A DNA stretch of 59,798 nt from the NCBI GenBank assembly GCA_029978905.1, contig JAPOIM010000002.1:1-59798 (forward strand), in the 5' to 3' direction. Positions 20,401 through 28,268 of this stretch are shown here, piece after piece. Both the position numbers and the translations under genes were made by a program. Source of the DNA: Planctomycetota bacterium. GTDB taxonomy: Bacteria > Planctomycetota > Planctomycetia > Pirellulales > UBA1268. Each line of letters starts with the position of its first letter. The first letter of the stretch is position 1. The notes under the pieces were generated by a model. That model had not been told where the DNA came from. It searched no databases and was given only the letters and a program-made list of their open reading frames with translations.

Positions 20401-20909
20401 CGAAGTTTGCCGCCGACACCCTGGTGACCTTTGCTGCCGAACGTGGACGGCAGATGTTTGTGCTGTCATGCCACGCCCATGTGGTGGACCTGTTTGCCCG
20501 GGCAGGCGCGCACATCCGTGGCCTCGACGGCAGCCGCCGCTCCCAGCCAGCCGCCGCACTGCCAGTGCCTGCGGCTCCGCCGAGTGAGCCAGCGCCGGTG
20601 ACTGCCGTTGCCTCAGCAGATGAACCTGTCATGGAGCAAGCCCCAGCAGCCGTGGTGGAGGCCACTGCCCCAGAGATCGAAGCGCTGCACGCCAACTGGG
20701 TCGCGACCGCGCCCGCTGCCCCGCGTGATATCGCCGGCCCGGGCGATGGGATTCCCGAGTTCCCGCTGAGCAACTCGCTGTCAACCGATCCTGCCCCAGC
20801 GAAGACACACGCCTCGGCGCATCTCGCTTGGACGGCAGACGAGGCTGATGAGGTTGAAGAGAGCGACGAAGCGGCAGAAGACGACGACCCCGTCGAGAAG
20901 CACGCCTAG
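17409..20909 (+). CDS. YhaN/SbcC-like AAA ATPase with coiled coils
   Basis: A 1166-residue ATPase of the Rad50/SbcC/YhaN type. The N-terminus MDIEKLEIGRFG leads to Walker A GTNETGKTT at residues 31-39. Long charged coiled-coil stretches flank a central hydrophobic pair of segments at about 492-545, a feature of YhaN rather than of SbcC. The C-terminal lobe holds the ABC signature LSRGTREQV, Walker B LPLIMDDALVNFD near 985 and a His-loop LSCHAH. After about residue 1040 comes an Ala/Pro-rich then acidic tail that is likely disordered. Such ATPases work with an Mre11-like nuclease in DNA end processing. Here the partner upstream appears catalytically dead, so the role may be structural or signalling. 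Confidence 0.82.
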   Translation: MDIEKLEIGRFGCLQDLHVDDLGPGVHVFHGTNETGKTTLLEFVRGMLFGFGSLARRGVIDNDVDNAGQLSVRPVVDGRLWKVLRRRVAGTPLHGKTALDELLIEDDAGRQHVRTSLEEWTGGLDEASYVSVMAFGLDELHELSSLQAAGCGGRLYELAGGLDRGHVFRVMENLRTAIERADSHDPTVSPLAALERRLDQVCERIEAAGRPALARGRQVADGRRLRGEIATLEPRLADVTLEEERLLSAIDLEPLVGELAEAREALRRFDPDDLVHPDVRRWRRYDKRRRRVQRMVQTKQDVRRRTAAQGKQLPKPSAVWQKRRLIRPLLDDEPRLERLTAETARAETAALLAARRFGEELGSLGLSRLVDDDTAASHRGSLLPPGFSSAFRSLRKKSKACAVATRAVREAATGVAAIKREMGPRGKEASSDRAAASHQLAEQLERVATLESLIRKRQNSGDQLSDVERSIERLEHDVRERLEGQVLPSGMLTTLGTAFSVGIGLLLSGLFLPAEVTGSMAYAMAAIGLAGAGVAGATTRALDRSGAARGGAAKNQLATAHRQRQSILGNVADLDARLASDTHESLEVRLSKAQAERGRLEAEATRLANLSDPADRLAEAQARLEQARHDSDHVRNRWRRSLDSRGFPSSLTPRAFRELAQHRRHLETLDEERRRAVEDARGTREDLTTVSLPIEQAVAALDLDEEGLTPIEQLAVLRERLAAEQALVRRRTRVRRAFVRARHGHRLAVRRLKGVNARIADLLRRWDVESDDAFLSKADRRQAYDAAVERLQQSEQAVADARRALPQESLTVIDTWLAESEAHPLDERAQEASARRDQLAASLRDLRERLAGVAAVAEATRNDRTLEPLQSEQAEIEEELAFHRRRRVALQTALEILTETRRRFLEEHQPPVLLEASTWLERLTGSRYRQITAVADDAVLMIEDSDGVRWQPERLSRGTREQVFLALRLALVADLERAGVHLPLIMDDALVNFDDERAKFAADTLVTFAAERGRQMFVLSCHAHVVDLFARAGAHIRGLDGSRRSQPAAALPVPAAPPSEPAPVTAVASADEPVMEQAPAAVVEATAPEIEALHANWVATAPAAPRDIAGPGDGIPEFPLSNSLSTDPAPAKTHASAHLAWTADEADEVEESDEAAEDDDPVEKHA

Positions 20910-20992
20910 AGTGCGTGAGCGCCGTGGCGGCGATGCGGCGACGAGACTCGTGCCGACTCCGAGCCGGCGATTCACGTCAGCCGAAACCGCTC

Positions 20993-21460
20993 TCAGCCGC
21001 TCGTCACCGCCGACTGCTGCACATCTTCGAGGTATCGCGTGCGCAGCTGTGTGAGCAGCATCCCGAGATAGGCATTCGCTCCCAGTGAGAGAAAGAGCGC
21101 TACGAGCGCACCAATAAAGAGGCCCCAAGGACGCGGTGCCGCCTCCCCGCTGGCTTCAAGCGCCGTCGCCTCCGTGGCCACCGCTTGAATCACCGCAGGC
21201 GGCCGAGGTCGGCTGGCGGCATCGGCGACGGTCCGCTCCACCGCCGTCGGCCAACGGTCCGCCAGGTAGATCCGCACGCGACGCACATCGCGGGCGTCAG
21301 CGGGCACGTCGCTGGTGAGTGCGTGCTGCGATCCGGCCAAGGCGAGATCTGGCTCCACCCGGAGGAGATAGTCGTAGCCCCCCTCTTCGGCAGGCACGCA
21401 AGCTGCCTCAATGCCCGTGGCCAGGACCGTGGCGATGATCATCAGGGATTCCAACAGCAT
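20993..21460 (-). CDS. Small exported membrane protein of unknown function
   Basis: A 155-residue protein I do not recognise. I use the ATG at 21460, preceded by a GAGAG ribosome-binding-like stretch; a TTG two codons upstream is less likely. The first 20 residues (MLLESLMIIATVLATGIEAA) look like a signal peptide. The middle is hydrophilic, and WGLFIGALVALFLSLGANAYL near the C-terminus is a membrane helix, so it is probably anchored at the C-terminal end with its body outside. Codon use is ordinary for the window. It lies 55 bases downstream of the AI-2E-family permease stop on the same strand and could be in its operon. Confidence 0.55.
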   Translation of the reverse strand: MLLESLMIIATVLATGIEAACVPAEEGGYDYLLRVEPDLALAGSQHALTSDVPADARDVRRVRIYLADRWPTAVERTVADAASRPRPPAVIQAVATEATALEASGEAAPRPWGLFIGALVALFLSLGANAYLGMLLTQLRTRYLEDVQQSAVTSG

Positions 21461-21515
21461 GACCAACTCTCTCTGTTCTGGGGCGGGCCGTCACCGGTGT
21501 GACGCTCCCCAGATT

Positions 21516-22628
21516 TCACGTTGCGTCGCCGCGAGATGCAACCTCTGCAATTTTCTCAGGGCCATCCCCCCCGCCCGCGTCGACCGATAAAGCCTGCCCG
21601 TCGCCCGCCATGCTGTCGAGTTCGGTCTGCAGCATCGTCAAAGCAGCCTGCAAAAACGCCACCACCACCGGGCCGACAAACACCCCGATTGGCCCGAGGG
21701 CACTCACCCCCCCAAGCACGCTCAGCAGGGCCAACAGGGGATGCAGTTTCGACTGCCCCTGCAGGACCAGCGGCTTCACGACGTTGTCGATCGTCGACAC
21801 CACGAGCACACCCCACACCGTCAGCCCCACGGCAGCCCAGGTCTGCTGGGCAAAAAAGAGGAGGTAGAGCGCGGCCACTCCCCAGACCATGGCCGCCCCC
21901 ACAAACGGCACCATCGCTCCGAAGAAGGTGAGCATGGTGAGCAGGAACACACCGTCGAGCCCAGCCACGACATAGCCGATCCCAGCCAGCGCGGCCTGCA
22001 CGAGTGCCGCGAGCAGCGTCGAACTCACCACCGCTCGACTGATCTCCTCAAACTCCGCGAGCAGCTGCCATTGGTACCGTCGGTCAAGCGGGATCAAACG
22101 GGTGATGGCCGCCATCATGTGACGCCCGTCGAGCAGGAAGTAGAAGAAACTCACCGTCAGCACCGCCAGCCCGATCACCCCTTTCGCAAGCACCACCGGC
22201 GTGCCAGTGGCAATTGGGGCGACCCACTCTTCCGCGAGTTGCCGAACCTCCGCGTTGACCGCGTCCGCCGTCAGCGAGAGCCCCGTGGCTTCGTTGATGG
22301 TCTCAATCAATCGCTCCAGGATCATCGGATCGAGGCGAGGGTCGCCGGGCCCACGAAACATCGCCACCGCATCACCGATGGCTCGCGCAGCAATCAGCCC
22401 CACGGGCGCGAAGACCAACAGGAGCACGAAGAGAGTGGTCAGCACCGCCGCGAGCCACTCTGGGCCGGACAGTCTGTCGCGGAGCCAGCGATGCAGCGGT
22501 CCGAAGATCACCACCAGCATCGCCGCGAGCAGCAGCGGCAGAAAAAAACTGGCCATCACCCGAATGGAGAGCAGCCCAAAGACCACCACCAGTCCGATGA
22601 TCACGCCGAGCGACATGAAGCGAGCCAT
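21516..22628 (-). CDS. AI-2E family transporter (PerM/TqsA-like permease)
   Basis: A 370-residue polytopic membrane protein from the ATG at 22628 (MARFMSLGVII). The frame is open further upstream, but the extra residues are Arg-rich and unlike the family. The arrangement is typical of the AI-2E/DUF20 family: three hydrophobic segments, an amphipathic middle stretch containing a Pro-rich turn, then a cluster of four to five helices ending near LGPIGVFVGPVVVAFLQAAL. Family members have been linked to autoinducer-2 export, ion antiport or envelope stress. Substrate cannot be inferred. It is divergent from the glycosyltransferase gene at 22810. Confidence 0.85.
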   Translation of the reverse strand: MARFMSLGVIIGLVVVFGLLSIRVMASFFLPLLLAAMLVVIFGPLHRWLRDRLSGPEWLAAVLTTLFVLLLVFAPVGLIAARAIGDAVAMFRGPGDPRLDPMILERLIETINEATGLSLTADAVNAEVRQLAEEWVAPIATGTPVVLAKGVIGLAVLTVSFFYFLLDGRHMMAAITRLIPLDRRYQWQLLAEFEEISRAVVSSTLLAALVQAALAGIGYVVAGLDGVFLLTMLTFFGAMVPFVGAAMVWGVAALYLLFFAQQTWAAVGLTVWGVLVVSTIDNVVKPLVLQGQSKLHPLLALLSVLGGVSALGPIGVFVGPVVVAFLQAALTMLQTELDSMAGDGQALSVDAGGGDGPEKIAEVASRGDAT

Positions 22629-22809
22629 AGAAACCCCGTGTTCGGTCACAAACCTCGCATTCCAGTGTACGCATTGGGCAACTCGAGCTCTGCGTCGGTC
22701 GCGGATCGCCATGGCCGCAGCCCTCACCAACAAGGTATCCTCTCAGCCTTCAGCGTCTCCGGGTCACTCGCCTCCACTGGACCGCCTTCCGGCCGGATCA
22801 ACCTGCCAC

Positions 22810-24993
22810 ATGTCTGCCACCCCCACGGTCTCGCTCGTGATCCCTGTCCGCAACGAAGCGGGCAACATCGCCCCCCTGCTTGAGGAGATTCGGACCGCCC
22901 TCGATCGCGCGGGCGAACGCTGGGAAGTGACCGTTGTCGACGATGGCTCGACCGACACCTCGTGGCAGGAGATCTCCGCGGCCTCGGCAGCCGACCCACG
23001 CGTCCGCGGGCTTCGCCTCGACGCTGGCCAGGGAAAGTCGGTCGCGCTCGCAAAGGGGTTTGCGGCGAGCACCGCACCCCGAATCGTGATGCTCGACGGC
23101 GACGGCCAAGACGACCCTGCCGAGATCCCCGGCTTCCTGGCACTCCTCGACAAGGGGCACGACCTCGTCAACGGTTGGAAATCCCCCCGCCGCGATCCCC
23201 TCCACAAAACCCTTCCTTCGCGGGTGTTCAACCTGCTCGTCGGCTGGATGACGGGGCTCTGGCTGCACGACCACAACTGTGGGCTGAAGGCATTCCGCCG
23301 GGAGGTCCTCGCCGCCCTTCCCCTGCAAGGCGACATGCACCGCTTCATTACGGTGCTCGCGGCCTCACGGGGCTTTCGTGTGTGCGAGAAGACGGTGCAC
23401 CACCGCCCGCGTGGACACGGCCGCACGAAGTATGGGTCACTCCGTTTCATCACCGGCCTCGTCGACCTCGTGCAAGTCGCCGGCCGCATCCGCGCGATCA
23501 CCGAAGCTGCCCGCGAACACCAAGATCCTGCGGCAGTGCTCCGGCGACGCGTAGCCATCCTCCTGACGGTCGTCGCATGCGGGATGGCCGCCGGACGCAT
23601 CGGTGCGGTCGCAAGCATCGATCGCATTGCTCTTGAGAAGCGGCTCGTGTCGGACGCGATCAAACGACGCCAGGAAGCCGGCGAAGAGGTCGACGAGCAG
23701 GCCATTCGTGATTTGATCCGCAAGGACAAGGGCCTGATGCGTCCCTTCCTGTCTGCCAACGACCGAAGCCGCTGGCTCACGATCCGCAGCCTCGTCGAAC
23801 ATGGCCGCTTCACAATCGAAGACCTCGTGGCCGAACCGGGTTGGGACACGATCGATGCGGTGGTGCATGACGACGCCAACGGTGTGCCGCACCTCTACTC
23901 AAGCAAGCCGCCCCTGCTCCCGGTGCTCCTCGCGGGCCCGTACTGGGTGGCCACCAAACTCACCGGCTGGACACTCGCCGACCATCCCTTTGAGCTGGGC
24001 CGAGGGTTGATGCTGCTCTACGGCATCCTGCCACTGGCGATCACGATGCTCTTCACGCAGAGCCTTGTTGAGCGTGTGGGACGCACCGACTGGGGGCGGT
24101 TCTACGGAATGATCCTGATCTGTTTCGGCACGTTCCTCTCCACGTTCTCCGTCGTGCTCAATAACCACCTGCCGGCGGCTGCCTGTGTGGCGATCAGTGC
24201 CTGGGGCTGCTGGCGGATTTGCGTGGAGGGGGCTCGCAGTTGGCGACTGGCTGCCGGGACGGCACTCTCGGCGGCCCTCGCCGCCACGCTCGACCTGCCC
24301 GCGCTTGCCTGGACCGCCTTTGTGGCCGCTGCGCTACTGTGGTGCGATCCACGACGGGCCCTGCTCGCCGCCGCTCCGGCCATGCTCCTGGTGGCCGCTG
24401 CATCGACGGCCGCGAACTACGCCGCCCATGGCACCATTGAACCGGCCTACGCGCACCGGCGTGGCGAAGAGAGTTGGTACGACTACCGTTTCGAGTTGCC
24501 CAACGGGAAGGTGATTGAGAGTTACTGGCGGTCACCCTCTGGGGTGGATCGAGGTGAGCCATCGGCCGCCCGGTACGCATGGCACTCCCTCATCGGACAC
24601 CATGGGATTTTCTCACTGACACCTGCGTGGCTGCTCGTGCCCTGCGGTCTCGCCATCCTCATCCTCCGCGCGCCGACTGACCGTCGGTTGGCGGCGGGCG
24701 CGGTCGCGGCGATCTCGCTGACCGTGATTGCGTTCTACCTCACCCGCTCTCCAGGGGATCGCAACTACGGTGGCGTGTGCAGTGGATTCCGCTGGGTGTT
24801 TTGGCTTGTGCCCCTGTGGGTGATCGCGGCGGTTCCCGCCGCCGATGCGATCAGCCGCAGCCGGGCCGGCCGCACGTTTGCAGCCACGCTCCTCGGACTC
24901 TCGGCCCTGTCGGTGGCCTACCCCACCTGGAATCCCTGGATCCATCCCTGGATTTTTGAATGGATGAACCACGCAGGCTGGATCAGCCCCTGA
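22810..24993 (+). CDS. GT2 glycosyltransferase fused to a multi-pass membrane domain
   Basis: A 727-residue two-part protein starting at the ATG at 22810 (MSATPTVSLVIPVRNEAGN). Residues 1 to about 230 are a GT-A fold family 2 transferase of the dolichyl/undecaprenyl-phosphate sugar type: VVDDGSTD, the DGDGQDD metal site, and a HNCGLKAFR stretch. After a short linker come about ten hydrophobic segments through to the C-terminus, with YSSKPPLLP and GGVCSGFRW loops that resemble lipid-linked-sugar (GT-C) enzymes. One chain may therefore both charge a lipid carrier and transfer the sugar at the membrane, which is an inference. Its stop abuts the stop of the convergent rluA-type gene with no spacer. 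Confidence 0.8.
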   Translation: MSATPTVSLVIPVRNEAGNIAPLLEEIRTALDRAGERWEVTVVDDGSTDTSWQEISAASAADPRVRGLRLDAGQGKSVALAKGFAASTAPRIVMLDGDGQDDPAEIPGFLALLDKGHDLVNGWKSPRRDPLHKTLPSRVFNLLVGWMTGLWLHDHNCGLKAFRREVLAALPLQGDMHRFITVLAASRGFRVCEKTVHHRPRGHGRTKYGSLRFITGLVDLVQVAGRIRAITEAAREHQDPAAVLRRRVAILLTVVACGMAAGRIGAVASIDRIALEKRLVSDAIKRRQEAGEEVDEQAIRDLIRKDKGLMRPFLSANDRSRWLTIRSLVEHGRFTIEDLVAEPGWDTIDAVVHDDANGVPHLYSSKPPLLPVLLAGPYWVATKLTGWTLADHPFELGRGLMLLYGILPLAITMLFTQSLVERVGRTDWGRFYGMILICFGTFLSTFSVVLNNHLPAAACVAISAWGCWRICVEGARSWRLAAGTALSAALAATLDLPALAWTAFVAAALLWCDPRRALLAAAPAMLLVAAASTAANYAAHGTIEPAYAHRRGEESWYDYRFELPNGKVIESYWRSPSGVDRGEPSAARYAWHSLIGHHGIFSLTPAWLLVPCGLAILILRAPTDRRLAAGAVAAISLTVIAFYLTRSPGDRNYGGVCSGFRWVFWLVPLWVIAAVPAADAISRSRAGRTFAATLLGLSALSVAYPTWNPWIHPWIFEWMNHAGWISP

Positions 24994-25770
24994 TCATCCG
25001 CACGCGTCTGCCCCTGGCCGCGGAGGCGCCCACCACGGCCAGTGCACGATGCGACGACGCACCTCCGTGTTCGGCTCGCCCGGTCGCCCAGGTTCGGTGA
25101 ACTCGATGGAAATCGCCGCCAGGGCGATCTCCTCCTGCCGCTCGTCGGTCGGCAGATCGCCTCCCCGCAACGGCTGCGTGCTGCCATAGAGACGATCGCC
25201 AAGAATCGGCATCGCGCGGGACGCAGCCTGGATCCGCAGTTGATGCATGCGGCCCGTTTGCGGTTCGAGTTCCAGGGCGAGCGCGGCGTCGCACCGCCAG
25301 ACCGCAGCCACCACGGTGCACGCCTCTTTGGCGAGCGGATCGGCAGGAGAGGCGATGCAGCCGCGAGCCTCATCCTTGACCTTGGCAAGCAAGTCGACCC
25401 AGCGGTCGCCCGCCTTGGGAAGGACGCCGGAGCCGGGCGGCTGCACGAGCGCGAGATACCGCTTCGAAATCTGCCGCCGCTCAAACTGGCGAGCGAGTTT
25501 TCTCGCCGCGCGGCGCGTGGTGGCAAACAGCATCACCCCCGACACACACCGATCAAGACGATGGGGCACACCGAGGTATGCCCCATCCCCGCGGGTCTTG
25601 AGGAGGTGCCGCACACGGGCTTCCATCGAGTCGATCCCCACAACGGCCTGCGTAGCCAGACCAGCGGGCTTGTGGACTGCGATCACCCCGGATGCTTCAT
25701 GCAGCACCACAACAGCCTCTCGAGAGTCCGTCAACGTATCGTCCTGCACGAGCTGTCTCTTGGGAACCAC
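24994..25770 (-). CDS. RluA-family RNA pseudouridine synthase
   Basis: A pseudouridine synthase of the RluA/RsuA superfamily, about 258 residues. The catalytic motif HRLDR with its Asp appears in GVPHRLDRCVSGVMLFA, preceded by VIAVHKPAGLATQ and followed by LEPQTGRMHQLRIQ, all family signatures. It isomerises uridine in rRNA or tRNA; the exact site is not predictable. The frame is open to an ATG at 25827, but that N-terminus lies inside a strong hairpin that serves the upstream gene. I therefore prefer a GTG at 25770, with 25749 as an alternative. No S4 domain is visible at the N-terminus. Confidence 0.85.
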   Translation of the reverse strand: MVPKRQLVQDDTLTDSREAVVVLHEASGVIAVHKPAGLATQAVVGIDSMEARVRHLLKTRGDGAYLGVPHRLDRCVSGVMLFATTRRAARKLARQFERRQISKRYLALVQPPGSGVLPKAGDRWVDLLAKVKDEARGCIASPADPLAKEACTVVAAVWRCDAALALELEPQTGRMHQLRIQAASRAMPILGDRLYGSTQPLRGGDLPTDERQEEIALAAISIEFTEPGRPGEPNTEVRRRIVHWPWWAPPRPGADACG

Positions 25771-25785
25771 ACCACCGTTGTATGA

Positions 25786-25818
25786 AAATGGCCCGCGGCG
25801 AGGTGCCGCGGGCCATTT
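25786..25818 (-). terminator. Rho-independent terminator of the small basic protein gene
   Basis: A perfect 14-bp inverted repeat (AAATGGCCCGCGGC with its complement) around a 5-base loop, followed on the minus strand by TTTT. It lies 34 bases beyond the stop of the minus-strand gene at 25852-26220 and before the rluA-type gene. Confidence 0.8.
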
Positions 25819-25851
25819 CATTAACACACAAAATACATCCTGGCGATCGAG

Positions 25852-26220
25852 TTACGATTCGAATCGCTTGAGAGCGGCCAGTGCGGCGAGAGCTCTGTCG
25901 GTCCCACCCAACTGAGCGGCCACCTTCTTCGCAGCGAGGAGATCGTCGATCGAAATCGCCTCGCTTCGCGACGCGACCTTCGCAGGGGCCACGCGCTTCG
26001 TGGCGGCAGCCTTGCGGCCAGCCTTCCGCCCACGCGTCGGTCGCATCCCCATCTTCTTCAGCACGATGCTGACCTGCGGCGACGAAACCGCGATTCCGCG
26101 CTTCTTGAGTTCGGCAATGATCACCACGGGGCGAGGCTTTTCCCCTTTTTCCTTCATCGCAGCGGCAAGCTTACGAATCTCTTCTGATTTATTGACGTCA
26201 GCGCCCTTGGTATCAGCCAT
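25852..26220 (-). CDS. Small basic winged-helix-like protein
   Basis: A 122-residue, Lys/Arg-rich protein. The first 60 residues have the look of a planctomycete helix-turn-helix unit: NKSEEIRKLAAAMKEKG, a helix, then a GIAVSSPQVSIVLKKMG recognition-like helix. A basic Ala-rich linker (TRGRKAGRKAAATKR) resembling histone H1 or HU tails follows, then a C-terminal helix. A DNA-binding, perhaps nucleoid-associated role is inferred, not shown. It has its own terminator. The 322-base AT-richer region upstream contains nested palindromes around 26293-26333, so it appears to be an independently regulated single gene. Confidence 0.65.
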   Translation of the reverse strand: MADTKGADVNKSEEIRKLAAAMKEKGEKPRPVVIIAELKKRGIAVSSPQVSIVLKKMGMRPTRGRKAGRKAAATKRVAPAKVASRSEAISIDDLLAAKKVAAQLGGTDRALAALAALKRFES

Positions 26221-26292
26221 GAATCTCTCTCAACTTTGAATACGGGGAATGTGTCAGCAACAGTGAGTGTTACTGTTAACGAAACTGTAGCA

Positions 26293-26333
26293 CCGATTTT
26301 GCACGTTTTTATCGTGACTATAAAAAACATCGG
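26293..26333. promoter_or_regulatory. Nested AT-rich palindrome upstream of the small basic protein gene
   Basis: An outer arm CCGAT/ATCGG (26293-26297 and 26329-26333) encloses an inner CACG/CGTG (26302-26305 and 26313-26316) with runs of T and A between. It lies about 73-113 bases upstream of the minus-strand start at 26220. The rest of 26221-26542 holds no gene that I can see. This is a candidate operator or promoter element only. Confidence 0.3.
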
Positions 26334-26542
26334 CACAACCCGCTCGCCCGAGGGGTGCTGTCGTACAGCATCGCGCCTCCGCTACGTGCGCTCGGAACGC
26401 ACACTCCGGCGTGGCCTTCTCGCCCCAGCCGCTGGCACGACATGCCGACCAATGCGGCGTGCGGGGCGCAGCTACACACGGAAGTGGAAATCGGGACCGC
26501 CAGAAAAAGACGCGAGAGAACGCGCGGGCGGAAATTGAAAAA

Positions 26543-26616
26543 TGCCCCGTCTAGGACTCGAACCTAGAACCCTCTGATTAAGAGTCAGATGCTCTAACCA
26601 ATTGAGCTAACGGGGC
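26543..26616 (-). tRNA. tRNA-Lys (anticodon CTT)
   Basis: Read on the minus strand, GCCCCGT pairs with ACGGGGC as the acceptor stem and A is the discriminator base. The D arm GCTC/GAGC encloses AATTGGTTA. The anticodon arm TCTGA-CTCTTAA-TCAGA gives anticodon CTT, which reads AAG (Lys). The T arm CTAGG-TTCGAGT-CCTAG is complete. No CCA is encoded. The gene stands alone between the small basic protein gene and fabI. Confidence 0.95.
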
Positions 26617-26713
26617 GATGGAAGTGTTGTAGCGGGCCTGAGGTCCGTCCACAAGACCGGGGCACTCAGAGCCGGCATCCACTGCCAAAAAGGGCGCCGC
26701 CACGTGGTTTGCG

Positions 26714-26742
26714 TTGAGGCATTTGCCAAGAGTGGCTACATT
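26714..26742 (+). promoter_or_regulatory. Candidate sigma-70-type promoter of fabI
   Basis: TTGAGG at 26714-26719 and TACATT at 26737-26742 are separated by 17 bases, each matching four of six consensus positions. The predicted transcript would start about 40 bases before the fabI ATG. Confidence 0.4.
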
Positions 26743-26788
26743 TCCGCTCTCATACAGAGCCACACGTTTCAGGGAGCGAGGAGACACC

Positions 26789-27619
26789 ATGGGTCGATTT
26801 GATGGCATGCGGGGCGTGGTACTGGGCGTCGCGAACGATCACTCCATCGCTTGGTCGATCGCCAAAGAGATCCTCGACGAAGGGGGCCACGTCGGCTTCA
26901 GCCATCTTCCCGACCGACCTGACGACGAGCGGCAGCGCAATCGCCGTCGCGTGGCCATGCTCACCGACGAGCAACCCAACGCCCGTTTCCTGATGCCGAT
27001 GGACGCCTGCAACGAGGAGCACATCGCCGCCGTGATGCAGAAGGCCGGTGAGGAGTTTGGCAAAATCGACTTCCTCGTGCACTCGATCGCGTACTGCCCG
27101 ATGGAGGATCTCAAGGGAGAAACCGTCGAAACCAGTCGCGAAGGTTTCCGCATCGCGATGGAAACGAGTGTCTACAGCCTGCTGGCCGTCACTCGCCACG
27201 CTCGTAGCATCCTGGCCGAAAACGCCTCCGTCCTCACGCTGACGTACTTCGGCGGTGAGAAGGCCGTGCCTGGCTACAACATCATGGGTGTCTGCAAAGC
27301 CGCTCTCGATGCAAGCGTGCGGTACATGGCCTACGAACTCGGGCCCACCGGCGTGCGCGTCAACGCCGTGAGTGCCGGCCCACTGCGAACGCTCGCCGGG
27401 CGCGGTGCAGGGGTCGAAGAGATGCTCACCTTCTACGAGCGAGTCGCGCCGCTCGGCCGGAACGTTACCCACGATGAAGTCGGGAAGACGGGCGCCTGGC
27501 TGCTCTCCAAGGAATCCACGGGCATCACCGGTGAGATCCTGCACGTCGACGCCGGCTACAACATCATGGGTTCGCCAGGACGGCTCTTGGATTCGATCCG
27601 TGATGCGGTCGCTCCGTGA
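26789..27619 (+). CDS. fabI: Enoyl-[acyl-carrier-protein] reductase (NADH), FabI type
   Basis: A 276-residue short-chain-dehydrogenase-fold enzyme from the ATG at 26789, with a GCGAGGAG ribosome binding site upstream. The cofactor motif GVANDHSIAWSIAK is the FabI form of the glycine-rich loop. The catalytic pair is the Tyr and Lys of GYNIMGVCKAALDA, and AGPLRTLAGRG forms the substrate-flap region. It catalyses the last step of each fatty-acid elongation cycle, reducing trans-2-enoyl-ACP. The stop overlaps the GTG start of the nudix gene by four bases (GTGA), indicating an operon. Length is normal for the family. Confidence 0.92.
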   Translation: MGRFDGMRGVVLGVANDHSIAWSIAKEILDEGGHVGFSHLPDRPDDERQRNRRRVAMLTDEQPNARFLMPMDACNEEHIAAVMQKAGEEFGKIDFLVHSIAYCPMEDLKGETVETSREGFRIAMETSVYSLLAVTRHARSILAENASVLTLTYFGGEKAVPGYNIMGVCKAALDASVRYMAYELGPTGVRVNAVSAGPLRTLAGRGAGVEEMLTFYERVAPLGRNVTHDEVGKTGAWLLSKESTGITGEILHVDAGYNIMGSPGRLLDSIRDAVAP

Positions 27620-28032
27620 GCGCCTCGCGCACGATTGGCGTCGCGGTCGCAGTCGTCAGCCGTCAAAGCACCACCGGCCAGCGAGAGTTTCTCGTAGGCC
27701 GGCGTGCTGACGACGCGGTCGATGGCCCAGGGCTTGATGAGTTTCCTGGAGGAAAGATCGAGCCGGGGGAAACCCCCGCCGAGGCCGCCGCACGAGAGTG
27801 CTTCGAAGAGGCGGGACTCACCGTGACCGTGGGTGAGGTTTTGGATCGCGCGAGCGGTTCCTGCAAGGCTGGGCCGATCGAGGTCTGGTTCTTTGCGGCC
27901 ACGGCGGTGGCCAGCGAGCCACCCTCGCCGCCGTTCGAATGGGTCGACGTCAAGTGCCTCCCGGAGCTGAGGTTCCCGGCGACCAACCGAGCGGTCCTCG
28001 ACGCCCTCCAGCAACGTCACGGCGGGTCGTAG
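27616..28032 (+). CDS. Nudix hydrolase (MutT-like)
   Basis: A 138-residue protein with a full nudix box, GGKIEPGETPAEAAAREC followed by FEEAGL, matching GX5EX7REUXEEXGU. It starts on the GTG at 27616 that overlaps the fabI stop. Family members hydrolyse nucleoside diphosphates linked to another moiety; size and the FLVGRR/FPGGK context fit MutT-type 8-oxo-dGTP clean-up, but substrate is not certain. The 3' end overlaps the convergent yidD gene by 16 bases. Confidence 0.88.
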   Translation: MSASRTIGVAVAVVSRQSTTGQREFLVGRRADDAVDGPGLDEFPGGKIEPGETPAEAAARECFEEAGLTVTVGEVLDRASGSCKAGPIEVWFFAATAVASEPPSPPFEWVDVKCLPELRFPATNRAVLDALQQRHGGS

Positions 28033-28268
28033 CCCCCTTGATGCCAGGGATGGCAGCGGGCAATCCGTCGCAGCGATTTGAAACCGCCGCGAACCACCCC
28101 GTAGCGGCGGACGGCGTCGATGCAGTACTGACTGCACGTTGGCTGAAAGCGGCAGTGCGCCCCGAGCAGCGGGCTCAGGAGCAGCTGATACCCACGCACC
28201 ACTGCGATCACCGCCGCGGCACTTGCCCAGCTGAGCCACGTCCCGAGCCAGGCCCCGAAGCGGATCAC
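28017..28268 (-). CDS. yidD: Membrane protein insertion efficiency factor YidD
   Basis: An 83-residue protein with the YidD core: a hydrophobic/amphipathic N-terminus, then CRFQPTCSQYCIDAV, a GGFKSLRRIARCHPW stretch and a terminal GGYDP. YidD sits at the inner face of the membrane and helps YidC-dependent insertion. Its start overlaps the rnpA stop by four bases, the usual rnpA-yidD arrangement. The yidC gene that normally follows is absent here, replaced by the convergent nudix gene. Confidence 0.92.
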   Translation of the reverse strand: MIRFGAWLGTWLSWASAAAVIAVVRGYQLLLSPLLGAHCRFQPTCSQYCIDAVRRYGVVRGGFKSLRRIARCHPWHQGGYDPP

